From assembly GCF_000763135.2 (NCBI RefSeq), contig NZ_JRPR02000001.1, forward strand, positions 496,001 to 560,000: a DNA stretch of 64,000 bases. The letters run 5' to 3'. Source of the stretch: Helicobacter jaachi. Its GTDB lineage: Bacteria; Campylobacterota; Campylobacteria; Campylobacterales; Helicobacteraceae. The position numbers were made by a program, and so were the translations under genes. The notes under the pieces were generated by a model. It was not told the origin of the DNA. It saw nothing but the letters and a program-made list of their open reading frames with translations, and did no database searches. Position 1 is the stretch's first letter. Every line of letters begins with the position of its first letter. Below are positions 41,910 through 60,911 of this stretch, one piece after another.

Positions 41910-42817
41910 AGCAATACATCGCGCCGCTGTGGCGCGTAAGCCTAAATGGCAAAAAAAGCCATAATCTTAATATCACGCAGGTGCGCTATAGCGATTTTGA
42001 AAAAGATAATATTGACACGCTTTGCCTTGAGCTAGCACCAAATGCCACGCCACCAAACTTTGGGGATAGAATTGAGCTTTTTATGGGCAGAAATGCGCTA
42101 TATTTCTTTGGTGCATTCTATGTAAGCGCGATAAAAGAGCAATATAAGCGCGGTTTTAGCATTGACTGCACAAGCATTGATTACACAAAGGGCTTTAAGG
42201 TGAAAAAATCGCGCACATTTGAGGGCAGTATCGCTGATTGCATAAGAAGTATCGCGCGTGAAAATAACCTTAAAACAAAGCTAGATTTTCGCTATGCGCA
42301 ATCTATTGAGGTGATTGAGCAAGTTGATGAGAGCGATAGTGCGCTTTTGCATAGGCTGGCCGATGAGCTTTTCTGCACTTGCAAAGTGAGCAATGATACG
42401 CTCATTTTTTTGGATAAGGGCAAGGAGTTTGATAGGCGCACTTATGCTATAAACGCCGATGAGTGCATTAGTTTGGATATTGAAACATTTGCGGCTACGC
42501 GATATAAGAGCATTGAGCTTACCTACACAGACAGCGAGGGAAACGCGCGCAGTGTTAAGGTGGGCAGTGGCGAGCCGCTCTATAAATTGCATAGATTTGC
42601 CAAAGATGATACACACGCGCTACAAATGGCTACCACAAAGCTAGAAACGCTTAATTCTAAGCACATCAAGGGCAGTTTGAGTGCGGTGGGGAGGGTGCTT
42701 TTTGCAGGAGGATATTTAAACCTTACATTTAAAGGTAAAATATCGCGCCACACTATCACGCAAGTAACGCACAGCTTAGATTCTAGCGCGTGGAATATGG
42801 AGCTTAATTTTGAGTGA
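41900..42817 (+). CDS. Phage late-control/tail hub protein D
   Basis: 305 residues of the P2 gpD/Mu gp44 family, the hub that carries the gpV spike. Conserved parts are DNIDTLCLELAPNATPPNFGDRIELFMG, AIKEQYKRGFSIDCTSIDYTKGFKVKKSRTFEG, and VDESDSALLHRLADELFCTCKV. It is the last structural gene, as in P2. Confidence 0.9.
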   Translation: MGLEQYIAPLWRVSLNGKKSHNLNITQVRYSDFEKDNIDTLCLELAPNATPPNFGDRIELFMGRNALYFFGAFYVSAIKEQYKRGFSIDCTSIDYTKGFKVKKSRTFEGSIADCIRSIARENNLKTKLDFRYAQSIEVIEQVDESDSALLHRLADELFCTCKVSNDTLIFLDKGKEFDRRTYAINADECISLDIETFAATRYKSIELTYTDSEGNARSVKVGSGEPLYKLHRFAKDDTHALQMATTKLETLNSKHIKGSLSAVGRVLFAGGYLNLTFKGKISRHTITQVTHSLDSSAWNMELNFE

Positions 42818-42872
42818 TTTTACTTGTGCTTTTTAACTCAAAAACTTAAGTGTGCTTTAATAGTTATATATA

Positions 42873-42878
42873 TACAAT
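42873..42878 (+). promoter_or_regulatory. Probable -10 box giving a leaderless brnT mRNA
   Basis: TACAAT ends six bases before the brnT ATG (42885), in an AT-rich partly palindromic stretch that could also hold a BrnA operator. No ribosome site lies before the ATG, so a leaderless message is predicted. Confidence 0.45.
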
Positions 42879-42884
42879 ATAATT

Positions 42885-43169
42885 ATGAAGTTTGAATGGG
42901 ACGCACAAAAGGCTAAAGCAAACAAAGCCAAACACAATGTAAGCTTTGAGGAGGCGCAAAGCGTGTTTAGCGATGAGTTTGCGCGCGTGATTTTTGATGA
43001 ATCGCATTCAAATGATGAGGCAAGATTTGTCATCTTGGGATTGAGCCAAAGGCTTAGAATTTTGGTCGTAGTGCATTGTTTCAGGTCCGGGAATAGCACT
43101 ATTCGTATCATTTCGGCGCGTAAAGCTACGCAAAATGAGCAAAAACAATATAAGGAGCTAAGAAAATGA
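42885..43169 (+). CDS. brnT: BrnT family toxin
   Basis: 94 residues. FEWDAQKAKANKAKHNVSFEEAQSVFSD near the N-terminus, the FVILGLSQRLRILVVVHCF strand pair and IRIISARKATQNEQKQY at the end are the BrnT signature. BrnT is a RelE-fold ribonuclease that blocks translation. The stop overlaps the antitoxin start by 4 bases (ATGA). Cargo gene at the right end of the prophage, outside the late block. Confidence 0.9.
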   Translation: MKFEWDAQKAKANKAKHNVSFEEAQSVFSDEFARVIFDESHSNDEARFVILGLSQRLRILVVVHCFRSGNSTIRIISARKATQNEQKQYKELRK

Positions 43170-43372
43170 AAAAAGAATATGATTTTTCACATTCTGTACG
43201 CAATCCATACACTAAACAGGCTAAAAAGCAAATTTCTATCAATGTGAGTGTTGAAACTTTAGACTATTTCAAAAAAATGGGCGCACAAGAGGGCGTGCCT
43301 TACCAAAATCTTATTAATCTCTTTTTGAACCGCTGCGCGAGTGAAAATCTTATGCTTGAGATAAAGCATTAG
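43166..43372 (+). CDS. brnA: BrnA family antitoxin
   Basis: 68 residues with KKQISINVSVETLDYFKKMGAQEGVPYQNLINLFLNRCA, the ribbon-helix-helix DNA-binding part of BrnA. BrnA binds BrnT and represses the pair. The short N-terminus (about 20 residues) is charged. Confidence 0.88.
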   Translation: MKKEYDFSHSVRNPYTKQAKKQISINVSVETLDYFKKMGAQEGVPYQNLINLFLNRCASENLMLEIKH

Positions 43373-43715
43373 GCTAGAATGCGCTAGAGAGGGAATTTGC
43401 AAAGGAGGTATGTTTAACATATACCTTTCGTAAATGCTCTGTTTTGCTTTTATTGCCTGTGAAAGACTTAAGGCGCAGATTAACTTAAAAACTAAAAATA
43501 TTGACAAAATATTGCAAAATATAATACACTTGCGCGTCCAAAGTTTGCGCAAAAAATTGTGTTACATTATGTAAAAAACGCATAAAAAAATATGGGTTTT
43601 AAGCGGTTTTTTTGCTCTAAAAAAAGGGGTCAAAAATGGCTCTTTTTGGGGACAGAGTGGGGACAGATTTTTATAGTTTTCACAAATTAGGGCATTTGAG
43701 TGGCATTATTATAAG
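43373..43715. other. Right prophage end without genes
   Basis: About 340 AT-rich bases. It holds no supportable gene; the minus-strand frame over 43259-43552 has no ribosome site and lies partly over brnA. Two GGGGACAG repeats lie at 43648-43666, just inside attR. Confidence 0.6.
43648..43666 (+). repeat. Two 11-bp direct repeats, candidate integrase arm sites (right)
   Basis: GGGGACAG at 43648 and 43659 with AGT between, the same unit and spacing as at 13439-13468, about 50 bases from the attR core. Confidence 0.5.
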
Positions 43716-43732
43716 TCCCTCTCTCCCGGCCA
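43716..43732 (+). repeat. attR core (17 bp)
   Basis: Exact copy of the last 17 bases of tRNA-Ser (13258-13274), standing alone without the rest of the tRNA. Confidence 0.9.
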
Positions 43733-43840
43733 CTCACTTTTTTTTGGAGTTTTGTTTTTGAGGGAATAAATTGGGTGAAGATAGAGCTATGAAAAGCAGA
43801 TTGCTTTACGCTTATCACTTGAAATTTAAGGGCTGCTCCC

Positions 43841-43869
43841 TTGACAAAGAGCCATAAAATCTATATAAT
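43841..43869 (+). promoter_or_regulatory. Strong promoter of the tRNA-tuf operon
   Basis: TTGACA (43841-43846), 17 bases, TATAAT (43864-43869): an exact sigma-70 consensus. Predicted start near 43876, about 35 bases before tRNA-Thr. Confidence 0.88.
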
Positions 43870-43909
43870 CATAGCTTTTTTATTTACTCAAAGGTTGTAG
43901 TTCAAGTTT

Positions 43910-43985
43910 GCTGGTTTAGCTCAGTTGGTAGAGCATCTGCCTTGTAAGCAGAGGGTCGGGGGTTCAAGTCCCTTAACCAGCTCCA
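43910..43985 (+). tRNA. tRNA-Thr (TGT)
   Basis: 76 bases with encoded CCA; acceptor GCTGGTT/AACCAGC, anticodon loop CTTGTAA. Confidence 0.97.
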
Positions 43986-44038
43986 TTCACACTCTAGCTA
44001 TTGCTTTCAGTGTTTAACCAGTTTTTGAGATTATTTTT

Positions 44039-44123
<85 letters not shown>

Positions 44124-44179
44124 CCATAAAAGTAAATATTTATGTTTGGGTGGTAGTCAAAATAGTTATTTTGTAAATT

Positions 44180-44256
44180 GCGGGAGTAGCTCAGTTGGCT
44201 AGAGCATCAGCCTTCCAAGCTGAGGGTCGCGGGTTCGAGCCCCGTCTCCCGCTCCA
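44180..44256 (+). tRNA. tRNA-Gly (TCC)
   Basis: 77 bases with encoded CCA; acceptor GCGGGAG/CTCCCGC, anticodon loop CTTCCAA. Confidence 0.97.
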
Positions 44257-44330
44257 TGACTGGGAGCTGAATCTTCGACTTTATATCAAGTTAAGATTTT
44301 CTCCATTTTTAAATTAAAAAGTTTTAAGTT

Positions 44331-44405
44331 GCCCATATAGCTCAGTGGCAGAGCACTTCCTTGGTAAGGAAGAGGTCGGCGGTTCAATCCCGCTTATGGG
44401 CTCCA
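44331..44405 (+). tRNA. tRNA-Thr (GGT)
   Basis: 75 bases with encoded CCA; acceptor GCCCATA/TATGGGC, anticodon loop TTGGTAA. Last of four tRNA genes before tuf, the usual thrU-tyrU-glyT-thrT-tuf order. Confidence 0.97.
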
Positions 44406-44488
44406 GTTTCTATGTATAGAATCTTTTAAATTTTTGCAGTTTTGATTTTGAAAGATTCTAAAATAAATCTTTGAGTTAGGAGAACAAA

Positions 44489-45688
44489 ATGGCAAAAGAA
44501 AAGTTTGTGAAAAACAAACCCCATGTGAATGTGGGAACAATCGGGCATGTGGACCATGGCAAGACGACTTTGAGTGCGGCTATATCTGCTGTATTGGCAA
44601 CTAAAGGTCTAGCAGAGCTAAAGGATTATGACAATATCGACAATGCACCAGAGGAAAAAGAGAGAGGTATTACTATTGCGACTTCTCACATTGAGTATGA
44701 GACAGAAAATCGCCACTATGCGCATGTGGATTGCCCAGGGCACGCGGACTATGTAAAAAATATGATTACAGGTGCGGCTCAAATGGACGGAGCTATCCTC
44801 GTTGTGTCTGCTGCGGACGGTCCTATGCCACAAACTCGTGAGCATATTCTGCTTTCTCGCCAAGTGGGCGTTCATTATATCGTTGTGTTTTTGAATAAGC
44901 AAGATATGGTTGATGATGCTGAATTGCTTGAGCTTGTAGAAATGGAAGTAAGAGAGCTTTTAAGCGCGTATGATTTCCCCGGCGATGATACCCCTATCGT
45001 GGCAGGCTCTGCATTGAAAGCGCTTGAAGAGGCGAAGGCAGGAAATGTAGGTGAGTGGGGACAAAAGGTATTGCAGCTTATGGCTGAAGTTGATAGATTT
45101 ATCCCTACTCCACAGCGCGATACTGAAAAAACTTTCCTTATGCCAGTAGAAGATGTGTTTTCTATCGCAGGTCGTGGAACAGTGGTAACAGGACGGGTTG
45201 AAAGAGGTGTTGTTGCTGTGGGTGATGAAGTTGAAATCGTAGGACTTCGTGATACTCAAAAAACGACTGTTACAGGCGTTGAAATGTTTAGAAAAGAGCT
45301 TGATAAAGGTGAGGCTGGTGACAATGTGGGTATCCTTCTTAGAGGTACTAAAAAAGAAGAGGTTGAAAGGGGTATGGTGCTTTGCAAGCCCGGCTCAATT
45401 ACTCCACACAAAAAATTTGAGGGAGAAATCTATGTCCTTTCAAAAGAGGAAGGCGGACGACACACACCATTCTTTAAGGGTTATCGCCCACAATTTTATG
45501 TGCGCACCACAGATGTTACAGGTTCTATTGAGCTTCCAAGCGGCGTAGAAATGGTTATGCCCGGTGATAATGTTAAAATTACAGTTGAGCTTATTGCACC
45601 TGTAGCGCTTGAAGAAGGGACACGCTTTGCGATTCGTGAGGGTGGTAGGACTGTTGGTTCGGGCGTTGTTACGAAAATCATTGAGTAG
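44489..45688 (+). CDS. tuf: Elongation factor Tu
   Basis: 399-residue GTPase that brings aminoacyl-tRNA to the ribosome. G motifs are complete: GHVDHGKT, the switch [20 protein letters not shown] and the SAL segment (GSALKAL). Domains 2 and 3 follow in normal form. AGGAG lies 8 bases before the ATG. Directly after tRNA-Thr in one operon. Confidence 0.98.
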   Translation: MAKEKFVKNKPHVNVGTIGHVDHGKTTLSAAISAVLATKGLAELKDYDNIDNAPEEKERGITIATSHIEYETENRHYAHVDCPGHADYVKNMITGAAQMDGAILVVSAADGPMPQTREHILLSRQVGVHYIVVFLNKQDMVDDAELLELVEMEVRELLSAYDFPGDDTPIVAGSALKALEEAKAGNVGEWGQKVLQLMAEVDRFIPTPQRDTEKTFLMPVEDVFSIAGRGTVVTGRVERGVVAVGDEVEIVGLRDTQKTTVTGVEMFRKELDKGEAGDNVGILLRGTKKEEVERGMVLCKPGSITPHKKFEGEIYVLSKEEGGRHTPFFKGYRPQFYVRTTDVTGSIELPSGVEMVMPGDNVKITVELIAPVALEEGTRFAIREGGRTVGSGVVTKIIE

Positions 45689-45699
45689 TAGAGGCTCAA

Positions 45700-45870
45700 A
45701 TGGCAAAGGGTAATACTATTAAAATAGGACTTAAGTGTTCGGAATGTGGTGATATTAATTACAGCACCACTAAAAATGCAAAGACAAATACAGAAAAACT
45801 GGAGCTCAAAAAGTTTTCTCCTCGTTTGAATAAGCACACTATTCACAAGGAAGTAAAACTTAAAAGCTAG
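45700..45870 (+). CDS. rpmG: Ribosomal protein L33
   Basis: 56 residues. [17 protein letters not shown] gives the first zinc-type Cys pair, and [17 protein letters not shown] is the normal L33 end (the second Cys pair is absent). GAGG lies shortly before the ATG. It lies 11 bases after tuf and is followed by tRNA-Trp. Confidence 0.95.
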   Translation: MAKGNTIKIGLKCSECGDINYSTTKNAKTNTEKLELKKFSPRLNKHTIHKEVKLKS

Positions 45871-45887
45871 GGTTGCCCCTAGCTTGT

Positions 45888-45963
45888 AGGTCAGTAGCTC
45901 CAATGGTAGAGCATCGGTCTCCAAAACCGACTGTTGGGGGTTCGAGTCCCTCCTGGCCTGCCA
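45888..45963 (+). tRNA. tRNA-Trp (CCA)
   Basis: 76 bases with encoded CCA; acceptor AGGTCAG/CTGGCCT (one G-U), anticodon loop CTCCAAA. Between rpmG and secE, its usual site. Confidence 0.97.
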
Positions 45964-46007
45964 CGAAAGCTGTAAATGAATATTTTCCAATTAGAAAGAG
46001 ATACAAA

Positions 46008-46190
46008 ATGATTAAAAAGATAAAAACCTATTTTCAAAACGCGAATGAAGAGCGCTTGAAAGTTATATTTCCTACAAAAGAACAGAGACGAAATGCCTAT
46101 GTGTCCGTGCTGATTGTAGTAAGTGTAATTACTTTATTCCTAGCGTTGGTTGATTGGATTTTGTTTCATTCTGTATCGAGCATTTTATAA
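46008..46190 (+). CDS. secE: Preprotein translocase subunit SecE
   Basis: 60 residues from the ATG at 46008; the frame runs back through tRNA-Trp but that part is not coding. One C-terminal membrane helix (about 32-55) preceded by the amphipathic FPTKEQRRNAYVSV stretch, the single-helix SecE form. It stabilises SecY in the translocon. Confidence 0.95.
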   Translation: MIKKIKTYFQNANEERLKVIFPTKEQRRNAYVSVLIVVSVITLFLALVDWILFHSVSSIL

Positions 46191-46211
46191 TTTACTTAGC
46201 AGAGGTGAAGC

Positions 46212-46727
46212 GTGGAGTGGTATGCGATACAGACATATTCTGGCAGTGAAAAATCAGTAGGTGAGGCAATTCGTAATCTTATTGTGCAAAATCACATGCA
46301 AGATAGATTTGGTGAGGTAGTTGTCCCTACAGAATCTATCATTGAGGCAAAAAAGAAGATTGTAGATAGGAGTTTGTATCCTGGTTATGTTTTTATTCAA
46401 GTTGATTTGGATACAAAGCTTTGGCATATGATTCAATCTTTGCCAAAAGTGGGACGTTTCATTGGTGAGAGTAAAAAGCCTACACCTTTAAGCGAGGCTG
46501 ATATTACTAAGATTCTAGAGAAGGTAAGAAATCCAAGTGCGCCTAAACCTAAAATTTCGTTTGAACAGGGCGAGGTTGTGCGTATTATTGATGGTCCTTT
46601 TGTGAATTTTACAGGTACTGTGGAGGAATATGATTTAGAGCATAAAAAACTTAAGCTCAATGTATCAATTTTTGGGCGAAACACTCCAGTTGAGATTCTG
46701 TATTCACAAGTAGAAAAAATTATTTAA
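46212..46727 (+). CDS. nusG: Transcription termination/antitermination factor NusG
   Basis: 171 residues starting at GTG (AGAGGTGAA upstream). The NGN domain starts [14 protein letters not shown], with [20 protein letters not shown], and the C-terminal KOW domain has [14 protein letters not shown]. It links RNA polymerase to Rho or the ribosome. Confidence 0.97.
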   Translation: MEWYAIQTYSGSEKSVGEAIRNLIVQNHMQDRFGEVVVPTESIIEAKKKIVDRSLYPGYVFIQVDLDTKLWHMIQSLPKVGRFIGESKKPTPLSEADITKILEKVRNPSAPKPKISFEQGEVVRIIDGPFVNFTGTVEEYDLEHKKLKLNVSIFGRNTPVEILYSQVEKII

Positions 46728-46752
46728 GTTCATAAAAAGGAAGGGTTACACA

Positions 46753-47178
46753 ATGGGCAAGAAAGTTGTTGGCGAATTAAAGTTGCAGATTCCAGCAGGC
46801 AAGGCAAATCCATCTCCACCAGTGGGTCCGGCATTAGGGCAGAGGGGCGTGAATATTATGGAGTTTTGTAAAGCTTTTAATGAAAAAACAAAGGATATGG
46901 GTGATTTTAACATACCTGTTGTTATCACCGTTTATCAGGATAAAAGTTTTACATTTATTACCAAAAAGCCGCCGGTAACTGACCTTATCAAAAAAGCGGC
47001 AAAAATTGCTAAAGGTTCGGATAATCCATTAAAAAATAAGATTGGGCAGCTTACAAGTGCGCAGCTTGAGGAGATTGCCAAAACTAAAATGGAAGACCTT
47101 AATGCGTTTGATATTGAGGCGGCAAAGAAAATTGTAGCAGGAAGTGCCAGAAGTATGGGCATTGAAATCAAAGATTAA
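46753..47178 (+). CDS. rplK: Ribosomal protein L11
   Basis: 141 residues with [34 protein letters not shown] and the C-terminal rRNA-binding [25 protein letters not shown]-type region. Preceded by GGAAGG. Complete. Confidence 0.98.
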   Translation: MGKKVVGELKLQIPAGKANPSPPVGPALGQRGVNIMEFCKAFNEKTKDMGDFNIPVVITVYQDKSFTFITKKPPVTDLIKKAAKIAKGSDNPLKNKIGQLTSAQLEEIAKTKMEDLNAFDIEAAKKIVAGSARSMGIEIKD

Positions 47179-47198
47179 TTTTTGTATGGAGTTGAGAG

Positions 47199-47903
47199 AT
47201 GGGCAAAAAGATAGCAAAAAGATTGCAGGCTCTGCAAGCAAAGGTAGATTCTGAAAAAATATATGATATTCAAAGTGGTGTTAATGCAGTGAAGTCTTTG
47301 GCATCGGCGAAGTTTGATGAAACTGTGGAAGTGGCATTGCGTTTAGGGGTTGACCCAAGACATGCCGACCAAATGGTGCGTGGAGCGGTTGTTTTACCAC
47401 ATGGGACAGGTAAAAAAGTGCGTGTTGCAGTATTTGCAAAAGGTGTTAAAGCCGATGAGGCAAAGAATGCCGGTGCGGATATAGTGGGGGCTGATGACTT
47501 GGCAGATGAGATTAAAAATGGCAACATTAACTTTGATATGGTAATTGCTACACCTGATATGATGGCTCTTGTGGGTAAAGTAGGGCGAATCTTAGGACCA
47601 AAGGGTTTAATGCCAAACCCAAAAACGGGCACAGTAACTATGGATATCGCTAAGGCTGTATCTAATGCTAAAAGTGGGCAAGTGAATTTTAGAGTTGATA
47701 AGAAAGGCATCATTCACGCTCCCATTGGTAAAGCATCTTTTCAAGAGGATAAGATTAGAGACAATATGCTTGAGCTCGTGCGCGCGATTAATCGCTTAAA
47801 GCCTACTTCTGCAAAGGGTAAATATATCCGTAGTAGCAGTTTGTCGCTTACAATGAGCCCATCAATTCGGCTAGATTCTCAAGAGCTTATGGATACAAAA
47901 TAA
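47199..47903 (+). CDS. rplA: Ribosomal protein L1
   Basis: 234 residues with [24 protein letters not shown] and the signature [15 protein letters not shown]. Binds the L1 stalk of 23S rRNA and in many bacteria represses its own operon. Confidence 0.98.
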   Translation: MGKKIAKRLQALQAKVDSEKIYDIQSGVNAVKSLASAKFDETVEVALRLGVDPRHADQMVRGAVVLPHGTGKKVRVAVFAKGVKADEAKNAGADIVGADDLADEIKNGNINFDMVIATPDMMALVGKVGRILGPKGLMPNPKTGTVTMDIAKAVSNAKSGQVNFRVDKKGIIHAPIGKASFQEDKIRDNMLELVRAINRLKPTSAKGKYIRSSSLSLTMSPSIRLDSQELMDTK

Positions 47904-47993
47904 TTAAAGCAAAGCTTTATCTTAGACCCAAGAGCATGAGGGGCCTAGGCTTAAAATTTACCCCATGTGAGGTTGTGTCTGAAAGGAGGAGAA
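47904..47993 (+). promoter_or_regulatory. rplJ leader, probable L10-L12 autoregulatory site
   Basis: The 90-base gap before rplJ contains paired segments around AAGCAAAGCTTT and AGGGGCCTAGGCTT and ends in AAAGGAGGAG. In many bacteria the L10-L12 complex binds such a leader to control rplJL; I infer the same here without a computed fold. Confidence 0.45.
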
Positions 47994-48476
47994 ATGACTA
48001 AGCAAGAGAAGATTCAAATTGTAGAGTATTTAAGCTCTGAATTTAAGAATGCTTCTGCGCTGATTGTGTGCGATTATAAAGGCTTGCAGGTAACCCACCT
48101 CGAGCAGTTGCGGCATAATTCAAGAGCAGCTGGCATAAAGGTTCAAGTGATTAAAAATACTCTAGCTAGTATCGCGACTAAAGCGGCGGAATATCCTAAC
48201 TTAGAGCTTAAGGATACTAATATCTTTCTTTGGGCAGATGACCAAATCGCGCTATCAAAGGTTGTGTGTAAGTTTGCTGATGCGCATAGTGAGCATTTTA
48301 AGCTCAAAACTGGCGTATTTGATGGGCAAGTAGTTGATACTCATCATATTGTGTCTGTTTCTAAATTGCCAAGCAAAGAAGAGCTTATTGGTATGCTATT
48401 GTCTGTATGGACGGCTCCGGCTCGCTACTTTGTCACAGGGCTTGATAATTTAAGAAAACAAAAAGAAGAAAATTAA
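47994..48476 (+). CDS. rplJ: Ribosomal protein L10
   Basis: 160 residues from the ATG at 47994 (AAGGAGGAG before it). [20 protein letters not shown] and [12 protein letters not shown] are the rRNA-binding parts; the C-terminal helix ending [16 protein letters not shown] anchors L7/L12 dimers. Confidence 0.97.
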   Translation: MTKQEKIQIVEYLSSEFKNASALIVCDYKGLQVTHLEQLRHNSRAAGIKVQVIKNTLASIATKAAEYPNLELKDTNIFLWADDQIALSKVVCKFADAHSEHFKLKTGVFDGQVVDTHHIVSVSKLPSKEELIGMLLSVWTAPARYFVTGLDNLRKQKEEN

Positions 48477-48499
48477 AAATACCTTTTAAGGAGTAAAAA

Positions 48500-48880
48500 A
48501 TGGCAATTTCTAAAGAAGAAGTGTTGGAATACATCGGAAACCTTTCTGTGTTGGAACTTTCAGAGCTTGTGAAGGCTTTTGAGGAAAAATTTGGCGTGAG
48601 TGCAGCACCAACAGTTGTTGCAGGTGCTGGTGCAGGTGGTGGTGGAGCGGCAGCTGCTGCTGAAGAAAAGACAGATTTTAATGTTATTTTAGTTGATGCG
48701 GGAGCTAATAAGATTAATGTCATTAAAGCTGTGCGCGAAATCACTGGACTTGGTCTAAAAGAGGCTAAAGATGCCACAGAAAAAACTCCAAGCACGCTTA
48801 AAGAAGGTGTAAATAAAGAAGATGCGGAGAACTTCAAGAAAAAGCTTGAAGAGGCTGGCGCAAAGGTAGAGGTTAAGTAA
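48500..48880 (+). CDS. rplL: Ribosomal protein L7/L12
   Basis: 126 residues: N-terminal dimer domain, Ala/Gly-rich hinge (about 40-52) and C-terminal domain with [26 protein letters not shown]. It forms the flexible stalk that recruits translation factors. Followed by 175 bases before rpoBC with no gene. Confidence 0.98.
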   Translation: MAISKEEVLEYIGNLSVLELSELVKAFEEKFGVSAAPTVVAGAGAGGGGAAAAAEEKTDFNVILVDAGANKINVIKAVREITGLGLKEAKDATEKTPSTLKEGVNKEDAENFKKKLEEAGAKVEVK

Positions 48881-49040
48881 TTACCACTTAAAGCACCATA
48901 AACAATTAAGAGTCGCCAAATCTTAGAAACTCAAATTTATAGAATCTAGGGTTTGGCTTTTGTGTTTGATAGAATATTGTAGAGATGTCTTGCTTTGCAG
49001 ACTTCTTTAGAGTATTCAGCTCTTTAAATCCACACAATGA

Positions 49041-57740
<8,700 letters not shown>

Positions 57741-57783
57741 GCACTTTGCCTATTCTCTAAGAGAAATAAAAGTTTTTGTTGGA

Positions 57784-57789
57784 TAGAAT
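57784..57789 (+). promoter_or_regulatory. Possible -10 box for the rpsL operon
   Basis: TAGAAT in the context GTTGGATAGAATCCC, 43 bases before the rpsL start. The 91-base gap after rpoBC suggests a separate promoter, but readthrough is possible. Confidence 0.35.
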
Positions 57790-57831
57790 CCCACACTTTT
57801 TATTTTTAAATTTTACACAAAGGAAACATCA

Positions 57832-58221
57832 GTGCCAACCATAAATCAGTTGATTAGAAAAGAGAGGAAAAAGATTACCCGTAAAACAAAGTCTCCGGCT
57901 TTGCTAGAGTGTCCCCAAAGGCGGGGAGTATGCACACGCGTTTATACGACAACGCCTAAAAAACCAAACTCAGCTTTAAGAAAAGTTGCCAAAGTAAAGC
58001 TCACTTCTAAAGTAGAGGTGATTAGCTATATTCCGGGTGAAGGGCATAATCTTCAGGAGCACTCTATCGTGCTTGTGCGTGGCGGGCGTGTGAAAGACTT
58101 ACCGGGTGTGAAGTATCACATTATACGCGGTGCGCTAGATACAGCGGGTGTAGCTAAGCGTAATGTTTCACGCAGTAAATATGGTGCTAAAAAAGCCAAA
58201 GCTGGCGGCGATAAAAAATAA
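57832..58221 (+). CDS. rpsL: Ribosomal protein S12
   Basis: 129 residues, starting at GTG ([14 protein letters not shown]) with AAGGAAAC before it. [16 protein letters not shown] and [18 protein letters not shown] hold the Lys residues whose change gives streptomycin resistance in other species; both are wild type here. Confidence 0.98.
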   Translation: MPTINQLIRKERKKITRKTKSPALLECPQRRGVCTRVYTTTPKKPNSALRKVAKVKLTSKVEVISYIPGEGHNLQEHSIVLVRGGRVKDLPGVKYHIIRGALDTAGVAKRNVSRSKYGAKKAKAGGDKK

Positions 58222-58226
58222 TTTAG

Positions 58227-58712
<486 letters not shown>

Positions 58713-58727
58713 TATAAAGGACAAATA

Positions 58728-60806
58728 ATGGCAAGGAAAACCCCTTTATCAAGGATTAGAAATATCGGTATTGCGGCGCATATTGATGCGGGTAAGACCA
58801 CTACTTCGGAGCGGATTTTATTCTACACAGGTGTGAGCCACAAAATTGGTGAAGTGCATGATGGCGCGGCGACAATGGACTGGATGGAGCAAGAAAAGGA
58901 GCGCGGCATTACCATTACTTCCGCAACTACGACTTGTTTTTGGAGAGATTATCAAATTAATCTTATCGACACACCCGGGCATGTGGATTTTACTATCGAG
59001 GTAGAGCGTTCAATGCGTGTGTTAGATGGCGCGGTGGCTGTATTTTGCTCTGTGGGCGGTGTGCAGCCTCAAAGTGAGACCGTTTGGCGACAGGCGAATA
59101 AATATGGCGTGCCTCGTATGGTGTTTGTGAATAAAATGGATAGAATCGGTGCAAATTTCTATAATGTAGAAAGCCAAATCAAGCAGCGGCTTAAGGCTAA
59201 TCCTGTGCCTATTAATATTCCTATTGGCGCGGAGGAAAATTTTAAAGGTGTAATTGACTTAGTGCAGATGAAGGCCATTGTGTGGAATGATGAGTCAATG
59301 GGCGCGAAGTATGACATAGAGGAAATACCAGCCGAGCTAGTAGATAAGGCAAATGAGTATCGAGAAAAGCTTTTAGAATCTGCAGCCGAGCAAGATGAAG
59401 CGTTAATGGAAAAATACCTTAATGGCGAGGAATTAAGCATTGAGGAGATTAAAAAAGGCATTAAAATAGGCTGCTTAAATATGAGTCTTATTCCTATGCT
59501 ATGTGGGTCTAGCTTTAAAAATAAAGGCGTGCAAACGCTCCTTGATGCGGTGGTGGATTACCTCCCTGCGCCTACAGAAGTGGCTGAAATTAAGGGCATT
59601 AATCCTAAAGATGATTCTGAACTAAGTGTAGAATCTAGCGATGATGGTGCATTTGCGGGATTAGCCTTTAAGATTATGACCGACCCATTTGTAGGGCAGC
59701 TCACTTTTGTGCGTGCATACCGCGGCAAATTAGAATCTGGCAGCTATGTGCTTAACTCTACAAAAGGCAAAAAAGAGCGTGTCGGGCGATTGCTTAAAAT
59801 GCACTCTAACAAAAGAGAAGATATTAAGGAAATTTATGCGGGTGAGATTTGCGCATTTGTAGGCTTAAAAGATACTATTACGGGCGATACGCTTTGTGAT
59901 GAAAAAGTGCCTGTGATTTTAGAGCGTATGGATTTCCCAGAGCCTGTTATTCAAATTGCTGTTGAGCCAAAGACAAAGGCAGACCAAGAAAAAATGTCAA
60001 TCGCACTAGGCAAGCTTGCAGAGGAAGACCCAAGCTTTAGAGTAAGCACGCATGAGGAGACGGGGCAAACACTTATTGGCGGTATGGGTGAGCTGCACCT
60101 AGAAATTATTGTGGATAGGCTCAAACGCGAATTCAAAGTTGAAGCTGAAGTAGGTGAGCCGCAAGTTGCGTTTAGAGAGACTATCCGCAGCGCTGTGGAG
60201 CAAGAGTGCAAATACGCTAAACAATCCGGTGGGCGCGGGCAGTATGGGCATGTGTATATCAAGCTAGAGCCTAAAGAGCCGGGCAGCGGATATGAATTTG
60301 TCAATGACATAAGCGGTGGCGTGATTCCTAAAGAGTATATTCCCGCAGTGGATAAAGGGATTCAAGAAGCCATGCAAAATGGCGTGCTTGCGGGCTATCC
60401 TGTGGTAGATTTTAAAGTTACACTCTATGATGGAAGCTATCACGAGGTGGATTCTAGTGAAATGGCGTTTAAGATTGCTGGGTCTATGGCGTTTAAGGAC
60501 GCTTGCAGAAAAGCAAATGCAGTGCTTTTAGAGCCGATGATGAAAGTAGAAGTAGAAGTGCCTGAAGAGTATATGGGCGATGTGATTGGCGATTTAAACC
60601 GCAGGCGCGGGCAGATTAACTCCATGGACGATAGAATGGGATTAAAAATCGTCAATGCGTTTGTTCCGTTGGCTGAAATGTTTGGCTATTCTACCGACTT
60701 GCGTTCGGCTACACAAGGCAGAGGCACATATACAATGGAGTTTGACCATTATGGCGAAGTGCCAAACAACATTGCCAAAGAGATTATGGAAAAGCGCAAA
60801 GGCTAG
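58728..60806 (+). CDS. fusA: Elongation factor G
   Basis: 692-residue translocation GTPase. G motifs [27 protein letters not shown] and NKMDR are intact, and domains II-V are complete, with [14 protein letters not shown] in domain IV and [22 protein letters not shown] near the end. Its TAG stop begins a TAGATTCTATA motif. Confidence 0.98.
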   Translation: MARKTPLSRIRNIGIAAHIDAGKTTTSERILFYTGVSHKIGEVHDGAATMDWMEQEKERGITITSATTTCFWRDYQINLIDTPGHVDFTIEVERSMRVLDGAVAVFCSVGGVQPQSETVWRQANKYGVPRMVFVNKMDRIGANFYNVESQIKQRLKANPVPINIPIGAEENFKGVIDLVQMKAIVWNDESMGAKYDIEEIPAELVDKANEYREKLLESAAEQDEALMEKYLNGEELSIEEIKKGIKIGCLNMSLIPMLCGSSFKNKGVQTLLDAVVDYLPAPTEVAEIKGINPKDDSELSVESSDDGAFAGLAFKIMTDPFVGQLTFVRAYRGKLESGSYVLNSTKGKKERVGRLLKMHSNKREDIKEIYAGEICAFVGLKDTITGDTLCDEKVPVILERMDFPEPVIQIAVEPKTKADQEKMSIALGKLAEEDPSFRVSTHEETGQTLIGGMGELHLEIIVDRLKREFKVEAEVGEPQVAFRETIRSAVEQECKYAKQSGGRGQYGHVYIKLEPKEPGSGYEFVNDISGGVIPKEYIPAVDKGIQEAMQNGVLAGYPVVDFKVTLYDGSYHEVDSSEMAFKIAGSMAFKDACRKANAVLLEPMMKVEVEVPEEYMGDVIGDLNRRRGQINSMDDRMGLKIVNAFVPLAEMFGYSTDLRSATQGRGTYTMEFDHYGEVPNNIAKEIMEKRKG

Positions 60807-60886
60807 ATTCTATAAAATCGCTTACTTACAAATCATCTTGCCGCGTTTATGGCGGCTATTTTCTCTATTTCATATTTTTAAAAGGT

Positions 60887-60911
60887 TAGATTCTATAATT
60901 TATAGAATCTA
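60887..60911 (+). terminator. Perfect 12-bp palindrome after fusA
   Basis: TAGATTCTATAA and TTATAGAATCTA surround one central base. The shape suits a hairpin or cruciform; no U tract follows. It also forms the left edge of the first copy of an intergenic repeat. Confidence 0.45.

Larger units (their letters stand above)
13275..43732 (+). mobile_element. Complete-looking prophage with lambda-like head and P2-like contractile tail
   Basis: About 30.5 kb between 17-bp direct repeats in tRNA-Ser(TGA). It contains integrase, lysogeny control, an early leftward block, packaging and head genes, a lysis cassette, a contractile tail set and several cargo genes. No disrupted structural gene is seen, so it may be inducible; that is inference. 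Late genes run rightward from about 20820 to 42817. Confidence 0.92.

Noticed and set aside
43259-43552. 97-codon minus-strand frame near brnA
   Set aside because: Overlaps brnA, no ribosome site, no recognisable domain.
13275-43732. Mu-like transposable phage
   Set aside because: No MuA/MuB transposase genes, and the element has a tyrosine integrase and tRNA attachment repeats.
45496-45990. 164-codon minus-strand frame over tuf, rpmG and tRNA-Trp
   Set aside because: Opposite to three certain genes; the start is tRNA-Trp complement.
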